A stretch of DNA of 57,764 nucleotides from Spirochaetales bacterium (GCA_022788185.1 JALEVV010000070.1:1-57764), one strand, 5' to 3'; positions 21,742-30,775 are shown, counted from the first letter of the stretch. The notes: generated from the letters alone by a model not told the origin. Program-made: numbers and translations.

Positions 21742-23112
21742 CTAAATAAATTTATCCCATATACCTTTTATCATGATTATCAGGATAATAATTGGAATAA
21801 TCAGTGATAAATACCCCTTAAGACGGGCTGAAAACCTGATTCCATTACCTTTGTTTGCCTCCCTGAGGAATCCATCAAAGCCCCATCCCGACTTTCTCGT
21901 GGCAAAGAGCACGAAGATCAGCGAGCCGAGCGGCAGCAGGATATTTGATACGAGGAAGTCCTCGAGATCGAGTATGTTCGTTCCCTCCCCGAGTGGCTGG
22001 AACCCCGAAAGGACGTTGAAGCCGAGGATGCACGGAAGAGACAGAACCGTCAGGGCGATGAAGTTCACGATGCACGCCTTTCTCCTTGTCCAGTTCCTGA
22101 CGTCTATGTAGTAGCTTACGATGTTCTCGAATACGGCAATGACCGTTGAGAGGGCTGCGAAGGACATGAATAGGAAGAAGAGGGAAGCCCAGATGCGTCC
22201 TCCCGCCATCTGCGAGAAGATGTTCGGAAGCGTGATGAAGAGCAGTGACGGGCCCTGTCCCACTGACACATCATAGGAGAAACATGCGGGGAAGATTATG
22301 AGTCCGGAAGTGAATGCCACGAAGGTATCAAGTGCTATTATCCTGACACTCTCTCCTGTCAGTGTGTGTTCGTCATCAATGTAGGAACCGAAGATTGACA
22401 TCGAACCGATACCGACTGAGAGGGTAAAGAACGCCTGTCCGAGGGCTTCGTACATCACTGTTCCGATTCCTGCTTCCTGCAGTGCGCCGAAGTCGGGAAG
22501 AAGGTAGAACTTCAGTCCGGCTGCGGCTCCGGGAAGTGTGAAGGAATGTACCGTGAGGATGAGCACGATTGACAAAAGTGCCGCCATCATGACCTTCGTG
22601 ATCTTCTCAACACCCTTCTGAAGTCCTATAGCCACTATGGACGAACTCAAGAGCGTGATGATGATCATCCAGGATATCTGCTTCACGGGATCAGCAGTTA
22701 GGTCTGAGAAGAAAGCTCCTATTCCATTTGAATCAATGCCCTCAAATGCCCCAGCTGATGCGGAAAAAAAGTAATAAATTATCCATCCGGCTATTGTTGT
22801 GTAGAACATTAGCAGGAGATAGTTTCCTGCAACCGCAGCCGGACCATAGAGATGCCACTTCGATCCCGGCTTTTCCAGGGTCTTAAGCGACAGGCCGATA
22901 TTCTGCCTGCTGGCCCTTCCTATCGAGAACTCCACGGTCATTACCGGCAGTCCGAGCAGGATCAGGAAGAAGAGATAAATGAGAACGAAGCCTGCACCTC
23001 CGTTCTTTCCGGTGATATATGGGAACCTCCATACGTTCCCAAGTCCGATGGCACAGCCTGCAGAGAGGAGTATGAAACCGAGTCTGCTCCCCAGAGTCTC
23101 ACGCTTTTTCAA
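21742..23112 (-). CDS. Sodium-dependent transporter, NSS/SNF family
   Basis: A 456-residue membrane protein with about 11 hydrophobic helices. The N-terminus LGFILLSAGCAIGLGNVWRFPYITGKNGGAGFVLIY carries the unwound TM1 Na+/substrate site typical of LeuT-fold NSS proteins; GLPVMTVEFSIGR follows. Bacterial members import amino acids (Trp, Tyr, Leu and others). Starts with TTG at 23112 behind GGTAGG. Monocistronic. Confidence 0.92.
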   Translation of the reverse strand: MKKRETLGSRLGFILLSAGCAIGLGNVWRFPYITGKNGGAGFVLIYLFFLILLGLPVMTVEFSIGRASRQNIGLSLKTLEKPGSKWHLYGPAAVAGNYLLLMFYTTIAGWIIYYFFSASAGAFEGIDSNGIGAFFSDLTADPVKQISWMIIITLLSSSIVAIGLQKGVEKITKVMMAALLSIVLILTVHSFTLPGAAAGLKFYLLPDFGALQEAGIGTVMYEALGQAFFTLSVGIGSMSIFGSYIDDEHTLTGESVRIIALDTFVAFTSGLIIFPACFSYDVSVGQGPSLLFITLPNIFSQMAGGRIWASLFFLFMSFAALSTVIAVFENIVSYYIDVRNWTRRKACIVNFIALTVLSLPCILGFNVLSGFQPLGEGTNILDLEDFLVSNILLPLGSLIFVLFATRKSGWGFDGFLREANKGNGIRFSARLKGYLSLIIPIIILIIMIKGIWDKFI

Positions 23113-23608
23113 ATCAATACCTACCCTTTGTATTGTCGTTACAAAGATATTAGTTTATCAGGGTAAATGTCTTAAATCAAGGTTGAAGGAAAATATGAAA
23201 GGGGCTGTTAAATAACTCGAAGTTATGAAAACGGCCCTGCAAGCAATGAAAATATGAAAAGAAACAGCCCGTAGATCGATTCTGCGGGCTTTCATGATAG
23301 ATTGAGACTGCTAGGAATCATCTATCATGCGAAAGTTTACCACAAAACAGGGAGTTTTGTTCTTCTCCTACACTTTCTGCGTGAAGGAATGGGTAAACCG
23401 ACAGATAGCTGTATAGGGATAGGTTTCTTTAGCCTCAGATACAAAAAACTGCATGATGACCTTAAGTTCTGGTTCTAACCGTCATATTTTTAGAATACAT
23501 ATAGGCTTTCCCAATAATATAGGATCAGTGGTATATGCGTGATCCTCTAAAATCAGCATTCAAAAGGGCTGTCATAAACTGTTCAGAGTTTTTTAACAGC
23601 CCCCTTAA
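23113..23608. other. Gene-free stretch with related inverted hairpins (possible IS/MITE remnant)
   Basis: About 500 bases. A 37-base hairpin unit at 23201-23237 (starts GGGGCTGTTAAATAACTC) is present in inverted, diverged form at 23566-23604 (its complement starts GGGGGCTGTTAAAAAACTC). Between them are CATGATAGAT (23293-23302)/ATCTATCATG (23320-23329), an AGCCCG/CGGGCT hairpin (about 23266-23290), and a 29-codon ORF at 23327-23416 that I cannot name. The right unit also serves as a terminator for the DUF1846 gene. Confidence 0.4.
23566..23604 (-). terminator. Hairpin downstream of the gdhA-DUF1846 operon
   Basis: GGGCTGT (23566-23572) pairs with ACAGCCC (23596-23602), with an inner AAACT/AGTTT stem; the minus strand continues TTTTG. 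It begins five bases after the DUF1846 stop codon. Confidence 0.55.
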
Positions 23609-25123
23609 TCATGGATTGTAAATGTTTTTGGTCGGGAACCTGGGCTCCGAAGTGACGTTCATGCCCAGTTTTCTCAGACCGATGAGGTCACCTGCGGAGG
23701 GCATGTGTGAGAAGTGGACCTCGGCACCCTTAAGATTCGGAAGCTCTGTCATCGCCTTTTCCGCATCCTTATTGCTGGTTGCGCTCATGGCAAGGCAGAT
23801 CAGTATCTCATCAATGTTCAGTGATACACCGCGGCCTGAAAGAATGTCCCTCTTCATCCTGGTAATGCTTTCGATCACTTCAGGTGAGATAAGGTCCCTG
23901 CTCTTGTCAATGTCGGCAAGCTGCTTGAGGGCATTGAGTATCAGGGCCGATCCGGCGTGCATGATCTCCGAGTTGTGGCTGGTCACGATCCGGCCATCCC
24001 CGATCTCGATGGCGGCAGTGCATACCGTACCCTTGTTTCCTTTCAGGGAACGGGCTATGGCATCATCAAGGGCTGCCCTGCATGCAGGTACAACCTTCCT
24101 GTCATCGGGATCAAGACCTGCCTTGTCCATGATGGCCTTTGCCCTGCTGACGACTTCCTCACTGGCAAGTCCTGAAGCGTAGTCCATCCTGGCCCTGTAG
24201 AACCTTCTTATTATCTCCTGGCGTCCCGCTTCACGGCACACTACATCATCGATGATGCCGAATCCGATGCGGTTGACGCCCATATCGGTCGGAGATTTGT
24301 AAATACTCTTTCCGGTAATCTTGGTGAGGATCGCGGACAGAAGGGGGAATGCCTCAATGTCACGGTTATAGTTGACTGCAACCTGACCGTAGGCATCAAG
24401 ATGGAAGTGGTCTATGAGATTATAGTCCCCGATGTCCAGGGTTGCGGCCTCGTAGGCGATGTTGACCGGATGCTGGAGGGGGAGGTTCCATACAGGGAAC
24501 GTCTCGAACTTTGAATACGTGCTCTTAATTCCAATCTTTGACTCATGGTAAAGCTGGGAAAGGCAGGTGGCAAGCTTGCCGCTGCCGGGACCGGGAGCCG
24601 TCACAAGGACAATGGGACTGTCCGTGGGGATATAGCTGTTCTTGCCATATCCCTCATCGGAAACGATTACGTCCACGTTGGACGGATAACCCGGCGTCGC
24701 CGTATGGGTGAACACGTTGATACCCTTGCTCTCGAGTTTCCTCTTGAACATCACGGCGGCGCTCTGTCCGCTGAATCGGGTTATGACCACATTGTGGCAC
24801 CTGAGGCCGTAGGAGGCAAAGTCGTCGATCATCTTGAAGACATCGCTGTCATAGCTGATACCGAAGTCCGTCCTGATCTTCCTTCTCTCGATGTCCCCCG
24901 CATAGATGCAGATGATGACATCAATCTTGTCCTTCAGACTTTCGAACACCTTCATCTTTATGGAGGGCTCGAATCCGGGGAGCACTCTTGCCGCATGGTA
25001 ATCGAACAGGAGTTTGCCTCCGCACTCGATATAAAGCTTTCCGTTACTGGAGTTCACCCGATCAAGGATGAACCTTGCCTGTTCCTCAATGTACTTTCTG
25101 TTGTCAAACCCGATCTTCTTCAT
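23609..25123 (-). CDS. DUF1846 family protein
   Basis: A 504-residue protein that matches the DUF1846 (PF08903) family along its length: IGFDNRKYIEEQARFIL at the N-terminus, GGKLLFDYHAARVLPGFEP, a nucleotide-loop-like VTAPGPGSGKLATCLSQLYHE near residue 180, and SPTDMGVNRIGFGI. The family is widespread in anaerobes and often annotated with a P-loop-like motif, but its biochemical function is not known to me. Second gene after gdhA with an 8-base gap, so co-transcribed; a link to glutamate metabolism is inferred from that only. Confidence 0.85.
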   Translation of the reverse strand: MKKIGFDNRKYIEEQARFILDRVNSSNGKLYIECGGKLLFDYHAARVLPGFEPSIKMKVFESLKDKIDVIICIYAGDIERRKIRTDFGISYDSDVFKMIDDFASYGLRCHNVVITRFSGQSAAVMFKRKLESKGINVFTHTATPGYPSNVDVIVSDEGYGKNSYIPTDSPIVLVTAPGPGSGKLATCLSQLYHESKIGIKSTYSKFETFPVWNLPLQHPVNIAYEAATLDIGDYNLIDHFHLDAYGQVAVNYNRDIEAFPLLSAILTKITGKSIYKSPTDMGVNRIGFGIIDDVVCREAGRQEIIRRFYRARMDYASGLASEEVVSRAKAIMDKAGLDPDDRKVVPACRAALDDAIARSLKGNKGTVCTAAIEIGDGRIVTSHNSEIMHAGSALILNALKQLADIDKSRDLISPEVIESITRMKRDILSGRGVSLNIDEILICLAMSATSNKDAEKAMTELPNLKGAEVHFSHMPSAGDLIGLRKLGMNVTSEPRFPTKNIYNP

Positions 25124-25131
25124 TTTGTCTA

Positions 25132-26487
25132 TTATACATACCCCTGTGCGATCATGGCATCCGAAACTTTGAGGAATCCTGCAATGTTTGCACCATCCAC
25201 GAAGTTGTTGTGATCTGAATACCTGTCCGCTGCAGAAGAGATGCTGTCATAGATGCCCTTCATGATGAGCTTGAGTCTGCCGTCGACTTCCTCGCTCGTC
25301 CACTTGAGGCGCTGTGAGTTCTGGCTCATCTCGAGACCTGAGACTGCAACACCGCCTGCATTTGCTGCCTTTGCGGGTGCGAGCAGTACACCGTTTTCAA
25401 GGAAGAGCTTCTCTGCTTCTGCCTGACAGGGCATGTTAGCACCTTCACCCACAAGCTGTATACCGTTCTTGATGAGATTCTTTGCATCCGCAACGGTGAT
25501 TTCGTTCTGAGTTGCGCAGGGGAAAGCGTAATCTGCGGGAACATCCCAGATCGGGTTGGGCTGTGAGCTGTCCCTCTGGATGTACTCAACGCCGTACTTC
25601 TCCGCATACTCATGGATGCGGCCTCTCCTGACGTTCTTGAGCTGCTTGACGAAGGCAAGCTTCTCGGGTGTGATTCCGCTGGGATCATAGATCATGCCGT
25701 TGGAGTCGGAGAGAGTTACGACCTTTGCGCCGAGGCTGTTGAGCTTCTCAACGGTGAACTGTGCGACGTTACCGCTTCCGGATACGATACAGGTCTTGCC
25801 GTCCAGGCTCTTGCCTTCACCCTTGAGGATGTAGTCTGAGAGGTAAACAAGGCCGTAACCGGTTGCTTCGGGTCTGATGAGTGAACCGCCGTAGCTCTGT
25901 CCCTTACCTGTGAGGACACCCTCGAAACGGTTTGTGAGTCTCTTGTACTGACCGAAGAGGTAGCCGATCTCACGGCCGCCAACACCGATATCACCTGCAG
26001 GAACGTCGGTATCCGCACCGATGTGTCTGAAGAGCTCGGTCATGAAGCTCTGGCAGAAGCGCATTACTTCGGCATCGCTCTTGCCTTTCGGGTTGAAGTC
26101 CGAGCCGCCCTTACCGCCGCCCATGGGGAGACCTGTCAGTGCATTCTTGAATACCTGCTCAAAAGCGAGGAACTTCATGATTGAGAGGTTTACGGAGGGG
26201 TGGAGTCTGAGACCGCCCTTATAGGGTCCGATTGCGGATGACTGCTGGATCCTGAATCCCCTGTTGATCTGGAGGCGACCCTCATCATCCATCCATGGTA
26301 CGCGGAAGATGACAGCCCTTTCAGGCTCGACCATTCTCTCAAGGACCTTGTGATACTTAACCTCAGGGAGTTCGTCAATTACCTTGTCCATTGAAAGCAG
26401 GAATGTGTAGACTGCCTGCTGGAACTCCTTCTGATCCGGATCAAGCTGACAGACGTGTCTGTAGATGTTCTCGGTGACTTCATTCAT
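25132..26487 (-). CDS. gdhA: NADP-type glutamate dehydrogenase
   Basis: A 451-residue hexameric-type enzyme interconverting 2-oxoglutarate plus ammonium and glutamate. PMGGGKGGSDFNPKGKSD (about residue 120) is the substrate-binding lysine region, DVPAGDIGVGGREIGYLFGQYK follows, and the Rossmann motif is SGSGNVAQFTVEKL. Length and sequence fit the GdhA subfamily I. SD AAGGAG. An upstream ArgR-type box (26603-26620) suggests amino-acid-linked control. Confidence 0.95.
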   Translation of the reverse strand: MNEVTENIYRHVCQLDPDQKEFQQAVYTFLLSMDKVIDELPEVKYHKVLERMVEPERAVIFRVPWMDDEGRLQINRGFRIQQSSAIGPYKGGLRLHPSVNLSIMKFLAFEQVFKNALTGLPMGGGKGGSDFNPKGKSDAEVMRFCQSFMTELFRHIGADTDVPAGDIGVGGREIGYLFGQYKRLTNRFEGVLTGKGQSYGGSLIRPEATGYGLVYLSDYILKGEGKSLDGKTCIVSGSGNVAQFTVEKLNSLGAKVVTLSDSNGMIYDPSGITPEKLAFVKQLKNVRRGRIHEYAEKYGVEYIQRDSSQPNPIWDVPADYAFPCATQNEITVADAKNLIKNGIQLVGEGANMPCQAEAEKLFLENGVLLAPAKAANAGGVAVSGLEMSQNSQRLKWTSEEVDGRLKLIMKGIYDSISSAADRYSDHNNFVDGANIAGFLKVSDAMIAQGYV

Positions 26488-26602
26488 AGTAGTTTTGTTC
26501 TCCTTAGGAGAAGATTACACCAATATAATAAATGTTAATCCTTCCCGTCCGATAATATAGACCAATTCCGCTTTTTTTGAAAAGCGGTGATGATGAATAA
26601 AA

Positions 26603-26620
26603 TATGAATAAAAATACAAA
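26603..26620. promoter_or_regulatory. ArgR-type operator (ARG box), perfect consensus, upstream of gdhA
   Basis: TATGAATAAAAATACAAA matches TNTGNATWWWWATNCANA at 18 of 18 positions. The palindrome TGCATATAAATATGCA at 26625-26640 is centred 21 bases away, the centre-to-centre distance of tandem ARG boxes in E. coli, although its half-sites are two bases further apart than in a standard box. Confidence 0.6.
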
Positions 26621-26929
26621 TTAATGCATATAAATATGCACTTAGTTCCGAGATGATAAAATTTTTTTCCTCAACTTTATGATTTACGTAACCTCAGAAT
26701 GAAAAACCGCTGAAGACATCAAAAATATTTTTTTATTTTATGTTTATATAACTCGCGGGCTAACATCGGTGTGATCATACATGCATGAGGACGGGAGGGA
26801 CGGCCTGAACATGAAATAGTGATATTCCCTTAGGGCAAATTGTTCCTCCGTGACGGGGTTTTGTTTTGAGTTATAATATTAACTATCTATAATATAAATA
26901 AATATATAAATATTTTTAAGATTCAGAAA

Positions 26930-26947
26930 ACTGAATATTTATTCAGA
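26930..26947. promoter_or_regulatory. ArgR-type operator upstream of the PF04392 ABC transporter
   Basis: ACTGAATATTTATTCAGA matches the ARG-box pattern at 17 of 18 positions, with the E. coli-type core TGAAT-N4-ATTCA. A further ATTCAGA half-site lies at 26921-26927. It is 117 bases before the start codon and 18 bases before the TTGACT -35. Confidence 0.6.
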
Positions 26948-26964
26948 AGTTATACATGATTCGG

Positions 26965-26993
26965 TTGACTTTTGTAGGTCTTGGTAATAATCT
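26965..26993 (+). promoter_or_regulatory. Promoter of the PF04392-type ABC operon
   Basis: TTGACT (26965-26970), 17-base spacer, TAATCT (26988-26993); start expected near 27000. Confidence 0.5.
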
Positions 26994-27001
26994 AGTATCG
27001 A

Positions 27002-27025
27002 ATTGTCCTCGGACAGTATTTTTTT
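27002..27025 (+). terminator. Leader hairpin with T run before the ABC operon
   Basis: A six-pair stem (ATTGTC 27002-27007 with GACAGT 27012-27017, one G-U) and a CTCG loop, followed by ATTTTTTT. If transcription starts near 26884 this could be an attenuator; if it starts near 27000 it would be a 5'-end stabilising hairpin. Confidence 0.35.
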
Positions 27026-27046
27026 GACTCTAAAAAGGGGTTCACT

Positions 27047-28003
27047 ATGAAAAAAGTTGTTGTTGTTTTACTCGCACTCGTCATGATCACCGCTTCTGTT
27101 TTCGCACAGGGCACAAGTGAGGCACAGTCTGCAAAGTACACTGTAGGTATCTGTCAGCTTGTTCAGCATCCCGCACTCGACGCAGCCACTCAGGGCTTCA
27201 AGGATGCTCTCATCAAGGGCCTTGGTTCAGACGTTGCCATCGACGAGCAGAATGCTTCCGGTGAAGCTACAAACTGTTCCACCATCATAAACGGCTTTGT
27301 CGCAAAGAACGTTGACCTCATCCTTGCAAACGCTACCGCTCCTCTCCAGGCAGCAGCTTCAGCCACAAGCACAATCCCCGTACTCGGCACATCAATCACT
27401 GACTACGCTTCAGCTCTTGAAATCGACGGCTGGACAGGTACTGTCGGTACAAACGTTTCCGGTACTTCCGACCTTGCACCTCTCAGCGAGCAGGCTGCAA
27501 TGATCAAGGAGCTCTTCCCCACAGCCAAGAAGGTCGGTCTCCTTTACTGCTCAGCAGAAGCAAACTCCGTCTACCAGGTTGAGGAAATGGAGAAGTATCT
27601 CGCAGCACTCGGTATCACTACTGTAAGATTCTCATTCACCGATACAAACGATGTCGCATCCGTCGCTCAGAAGGCAGCTGACTCCTCAGATGTCATCTAC
27701 ATCCCGACAGACAACACTGCTGCTTCCAACACTGAAGCAATCGCAAACGTCGTCATCCCCGCAAAGACTCCCGTAGTCGCAGGTGAGGAAGGTATCTGCT
27801 CAGGCTGTGGTGTTGCAACTCTTTCCATCAGCTACTATGATATCGGTTACGCAACAGGTGAGATGGCAGTTCAGATCCTCAGGGACGGTGCTGATGTCTC
27901 CAAGATGCCTGTCCAGTATGCTCCTCAGGTAACTAAGAAGTACAATGCGGAAATCTGTGACAAGCTCGGTATCGCTGCTCCTGCAGGTTACGTTGCCATC
28001 TGA
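27047..28003 (+). CDS. ABC transporter substrate-binding protein (PF04392 family)
   Basis: A 318-residue periplasmic protein with a signal peptide (residues 1 to about 21, ending SVFAQGTSEAQ). VGICQLVQHPALDAATQGFKDAL at the mature start, LILANATAPLQAA and VLGTSITDYA are typical of the ABC_sub_bind family, whose operons are annotated as tryptophan/tyrosine-type (TrpX-like) transporters. The actual ligand is not known here. Highly biased codons suggest strong expression. First gene of a three-gene operon with permease and ATPase; ARG-box upstream. Confidence 0.88.
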   Translation: MKKVVVVLLALVMITASVFAQGTSEAQSAKYTVGICQLVQHPALDAATQGFKDALIKGLGSDVAIDEQNASGEATNCSTIINGFVAKNVDLILANATAPLQAAASATSTIPVLGTSITDYASALEIDGWTGTVGTNVSGTSDLAPLSEQAAMIKELFPTAKKVGLLYCSAEANSVYQVEEMEKYLAALGITTVRFSFTDTNDVASVAQKAADSSDVIYIPTDNTAASNTEAIANVVIPAKTPVVAGEEGICSGCGVATLSISYYDIGYATGEMAVQILRDGADVSKMPVQYAPQVTKKYNAEICDKLGIAAPAGYVAI

Positions 28004-28025
28004 TTACAATAATTAGGGGTTGATG

Positions 28026-28937
28026 ATGATTTCTCTCTTGAACGCACTTCCGGGTGCAGTCTCACAGGGTCTGATCTGGGGCATCATGGCTTTAGGTGTG
28101 TACATCACCTACAGAATCCTTGATGTAGCCGATCTTACCGTCGATGGTTCTCTTGCGACAGGCGGCGCCGTATGTGTCGTCATGATCCGTGCGGGAATTA
28201 ATCCATACGTTGCCATTCTGGCGGCAATAGCGGTCGGTGCGCTTGCAGGTCTGGTCACAGCAGCCCTTCATACCAAATGCGGTATCCCTGCCATCCTGGC
28301 GGGGATACTCACCCAGCTTGCACTGTATTCAGTCAACTTAAGGATCATGGGCGGAAAGTCCAACCAGCCCGTCAGCGTCGACAAGTACGACCTGATGGTT
28401 TCCCAGCGGTATGTGCGTGATCTTTCCACCGATAACCCGATGATCCTGCTCATCATCCTGCTTGCCATACTGATAATGGTCATATACTGGTTCTTCGGAA
28501 CCGAGAAGGGCTGCTCAATGAGGGCAACAGGTGCCAACAAGGATATGGCAAGGGCACAGGGCATCAACCCTGACAACGACATAATCCTCGGTCTCATGCT
28601 TTCCAATGCCCTCGTGGCACTCTCAGGTGCACTCGTTGCCCAGTATCAGGGTGCGGTGGACGTCAACATGGGACGCGGTGCGATCGTAATCGGACTTGCC
28701 TCCGTCATCATCGGCGAAGTCGTCTTCAAGAAGATCAGGACCAACTTTGCAGGAACCCTCACCTTCGTCGTTTTCGGTGCCATCATCTACTACATCGTAA
28801 TCCAGATCACGCTCCAGCTCGGTCTCAACACGAATGACCTCAAGCTCATCACTGCCGTGATCGTGGCTCTCTTCCTTGCAGTCCCTTACTGGAAGGGTAA
28901 GTATTTCTCACACCGCAAGGGGGCTAAAAATGCTTGA
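28026..28937 (+). CDS. ABC transporter permease (partner of the PF04392 binding protein)
   Basis: A 303-residue membrane protein with about eight hydrophobic helices, of the branched-chain-type permease fold: GLIWGIMALGVYITYRILDVADLTVDGSLATGGA at the start and MRATGANKDMARAQGIN as the ATPase-contact loop. TTG/ATG/ATG triplets open the frame; ATG 28026 is 7 bases from AGGGG. Its end overlaps the ATPase gene by 8 bases. Confidence 0.9.
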   Translation: MISLLNALPGAVSQGLIWGIMALGVYITYRILDVADLTVDGSLATGGAVCVVMIRAGINPYVAILAAIAVGALAGLVTAALHTKCGIPAILAGILTQLALYSVNLRIMGGKSNQPVSVDKYDLMVSQRYVRDLSTDNPMILLIILLAILIMVIYWFFGTEKGCSMRATGANKDMARAQGINPDNDIILGLMLSNALVALSGALVAQYQGAVDVNMGRGAIVIGLASVIIGEVVFKKIRTNFAGTLTFVVFGAIIYYIVIQITLQLGLNTNDLKLITAVIVALFLAVPYWKGKYFSHRKGAKNA

Positions 28938-29727
28938 GCTCAAAAACATCTCAAAGACCTTCAACAAGGGAACAATAAACGCAAAGCTTGCACTTGATAA
29001 CCTCAGCCTGACCCTCAATGACGGAGACTTCGTCACCGTCATCGGCGGTAACGGTGCCGGTAAGTCCACTATGCTTAACGCCATTGCAGGCGTCTTCCAG
29101 GTGGATGAGGGCACGATTAAGGCTGATGACATAGATCTCACCAACATGCCCGATTACAAGAGGGCAACAATCCTCGGCCGTGTCTTCCAGGATCCCATGA
29201 AGGGTACCAACCCCAACATGATGATCGAGGAGAACATGGCACTCGCCCTGAGACGCGGACAGAGAAGGGGCCTTAAGTGGGGCATCACCAAGGATGAAAG
29301 GGAGATGTTCTACCAGGCACTGAAGGGGCTCAATCTCGGACTGGAGGAGAGACTCACCACAAAGGTAGGCCTTCTTTCCGGCGGACAGCGTCAGGCACTG
29401 ACGCTTTTGATGGCAACTCTGAAAAAGCCCAAGGTACTCCTTCTGGACGAGCATACCGCGGCTCTTGATCCGAAGACTGCGGAAAAGGTGCTTGCCATGT
29501 CGGATAAGGTTGTCGGTGAGAACCATCTGACGACGATGATGGTCACCCACAACATGAGAGATGCCATCATCCATGGTAACAGACTCATCATGATGGATGC
29601 AGGTCACATAGTCGTTGACATTTCCGGTGAGGATAAGAAGAAACTCACCGTTCCCGATCTTCTGGACATGTTCTCGAAGGCAAGCGGAAGCACCGAAGCA
29701 AACGATGCGATGCTGCTTTCAAAGTAA
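28930..29727 (+). CDS. ABC transporter ATP-binding protein
   Basis: A 265-residue ATPase. Walker A GGNGAGKST (about residue 38), signature LSGGQRQALTLLMATL, Walker B VLLLDEHTAALDP, H-loop MVTHNMRDA. The ATG at 28930 follows CAAGGGGG; longer open frame upstream lies inside the permease gene. It energises the same importer as the preceding two genes. Confidence 0.92.
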   Translation: MLELKNISKTFNKGTINAKLALDNLSLTLNDGDFVTVIGGNGAGKSTMLNAIAGVFQVDEGTIKADDIDLTNMPDYKRATILGRVFQDPMKGTNPNMMIEENMALALRRGQRRGLKWGITKDEREMFYQALKGLNLGLEERLTTKVGLLSGGQRQALTLLMATLKKPKVLLLDEHTAALDPKTAEKVLAMSDKVVGENHLTTMMVTHNMRDAIIHGNRLIMMDAGHIVVDISGEDKKKLTVPDLLDMFSKASGSTEANDAMLLSK

Positions 29728-29741
29728 GGTTTTCTGATAAT

Positions 29742-29766
29742 GGCCGCCTCGTGCGGCTGTTTTTTA
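29742..29766 (+). terminator. Intrinsic terminator of the ABC operon
   Basis: GCCGC (29743-29747), CTCGT loop, GCGGC (29753-29757), followed by TGTTTTTT. Confidence 0.7.
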
Positions 29767-30063
29767 CTACTTAAGGTATTTCGCCGCTCCCTTCTCCAGC
29801 TCATTCCAGATGGGTGTCTCAGCTCCCGCCTTCCTGAAGAAGGCTTTCAGGTCCCTGTTCAGGGCAATCATCTCATCAACTGAATTCATTGCGTGGTCGC
29901 TGGCACAGATTTTTCCCAACGGAGTCGAACACATCAACTTGAAGAAGAGGAAACATGAGCGGCCGTAGGACCTGCTCTCATAGTTACTGTCGGTTTTGGG
30001 AAGGATCTCGTGACCTGCCTTCTCGATTGCTCTGTAGCCTTCCCTGCTTGCATCGGTCAGCAT
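29767..30063 (-). pseudogene. Truncated reductase-like fragment (possible ketopantoate reductase C-terminus)
   Basis: A 98-residue frame starting at an internal-looking Met. The frame stays open for about 10 codons upstream (ending KEHAYLN) to a TAA, with no start codon or SD, so the 5' part seems lost. REGYRAIEKAGHEILP and HAMNSVDEMIALNRDLKAFFRKAGAETP resemble the C-terminal helical domain of ketopantoate-reductase-like proteins; this is a weak resemblance. It ends close to the ABC operon terminator. Confidence 0.4.
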
Positions 30064-30104
30064 GTTCAGGTAGGCGTGCTCCTTTTTAAGCTTCCTTTAA
30101 GGGG

Positions 30105-30135
30105 ATAAAAAAGGAGACTGTATCACACAGTCTCC
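30105..30135 (-). terminator. Intrinsic terminator of the ferritin gene
   Basis: GGAGACTGT (30113-30121) and ACAGTCTCC (30127-30135), a 9-bp stem; the minus strand continues TTTTTTATCC. Confidence 0.75.
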
Positions 30136-30150
30136 GTTACTGCTGCTCTC

Positions 30151-30660
30151 TTAAAGTACCAGTGAAGGTGCTGAATAGACCCTTGCTGCCAGTTCTGAGT
30201 TGAGCATGTAGAGGCTTCTTGCATCGTCTCCGAAGAGCTCCATCTTCGTGATCTGGTCAGTTGAGTTCTTTTCTTCCTCACCCTGCTCCTTGATGAACCA
30301 GTCCAGGAACTGGGTGGTACGGAAGTCATTAACTTCCTGAGCCGCGGCATAGATGTTGTTGATCAGGGAAGTGACATACTTCTCGTGCTCAAGACCTGCC
30401 TTCAGCGGATCCATGAGGGTTGTGTATGTCTTATCCGGCTTTGCGATCGCTTCCAGTGTCACTGTGACATCGTTGTTGTGCAGATACTGATACATCAGCA
30501 TTGCATGATCCTGCTCTTCCTTTGCCTGAATCTCATACCAGTTGGCAAATCCGTCGAGTCCCTTTCTGGAATAGAAGTTTGCCATGTCCAGATAGAGATA
30601 TGCGGAGTAGAACTCCTTGTTGATCTGGTCATTCAGAAGGGCTGCAACCTTTTCGTTCAT
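30151..30660 (-). CDS. Ferritin (non-haem)
   Basis: A 169-residue four-helix iron-storage protein. Di-iron ligands are visible: Glu in NKEFYSAYLYLDMA (about 16), the ExxH in AKEEQDHAMLMYQYL (about 49-53), and EVNDFRTTQFLDWFIKEQGEEEKN (Glu and Gln of the third and fourth helices). Length fits FtnA-type ferritins. Cytoplasmic; stores iron as ferric core and limits Fenton chemistry. SD GGAGG just before the ATG. A Fur-family regulator gene lies at 9965 but no clear operator was seen here. Confidence 0.93.
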   Translation of the reverse strand: MNEKVAALLNDQINKEFYSAYLYLDMANFYSRKGLDGFANWYEIQAKEEQDHAMLMYQYLHNNDVTVTLEAIAKPDKTYTTLMDPLKAGLEHEKYVTSLINNIYAAAQEVNDFRTTQFLDWFIKEQGEEEKNSTDQITKMELFGDDARSLYMLNSELAARVYSAPSLVL

Positions 30661-30775
30661 AATTGGATTTCCTCCATATCATTTTTTAGGGCTGCCGCCA
30701 GTTAGCGGTAACTTACCCTTTATACTACAGCAATTACATCGGGAATATCAAGCAGTTTCAGGTGCGGAGAGGGCC

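Larger units (their letters stand above)
26488..27046. promoter_or_regulatory. Long AT-rich divergent regulatory region (gdhA and ABC transporter)
   Basis: A 559-base non-coding region between divergent operons. It holds ARG-box-like sites at 26603-26620, 26625-26640 and 26930-26947, two candidate promoters towards the ABC operon (GTGACG-N17-TATAAT with TATAAT near 26872, and TTGACT-N17-TAATCT at 26965-26993), and a hairpin with a T run at 27002-27024. The gdhA promoter itself is not obvious. Confidence 0.5.
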
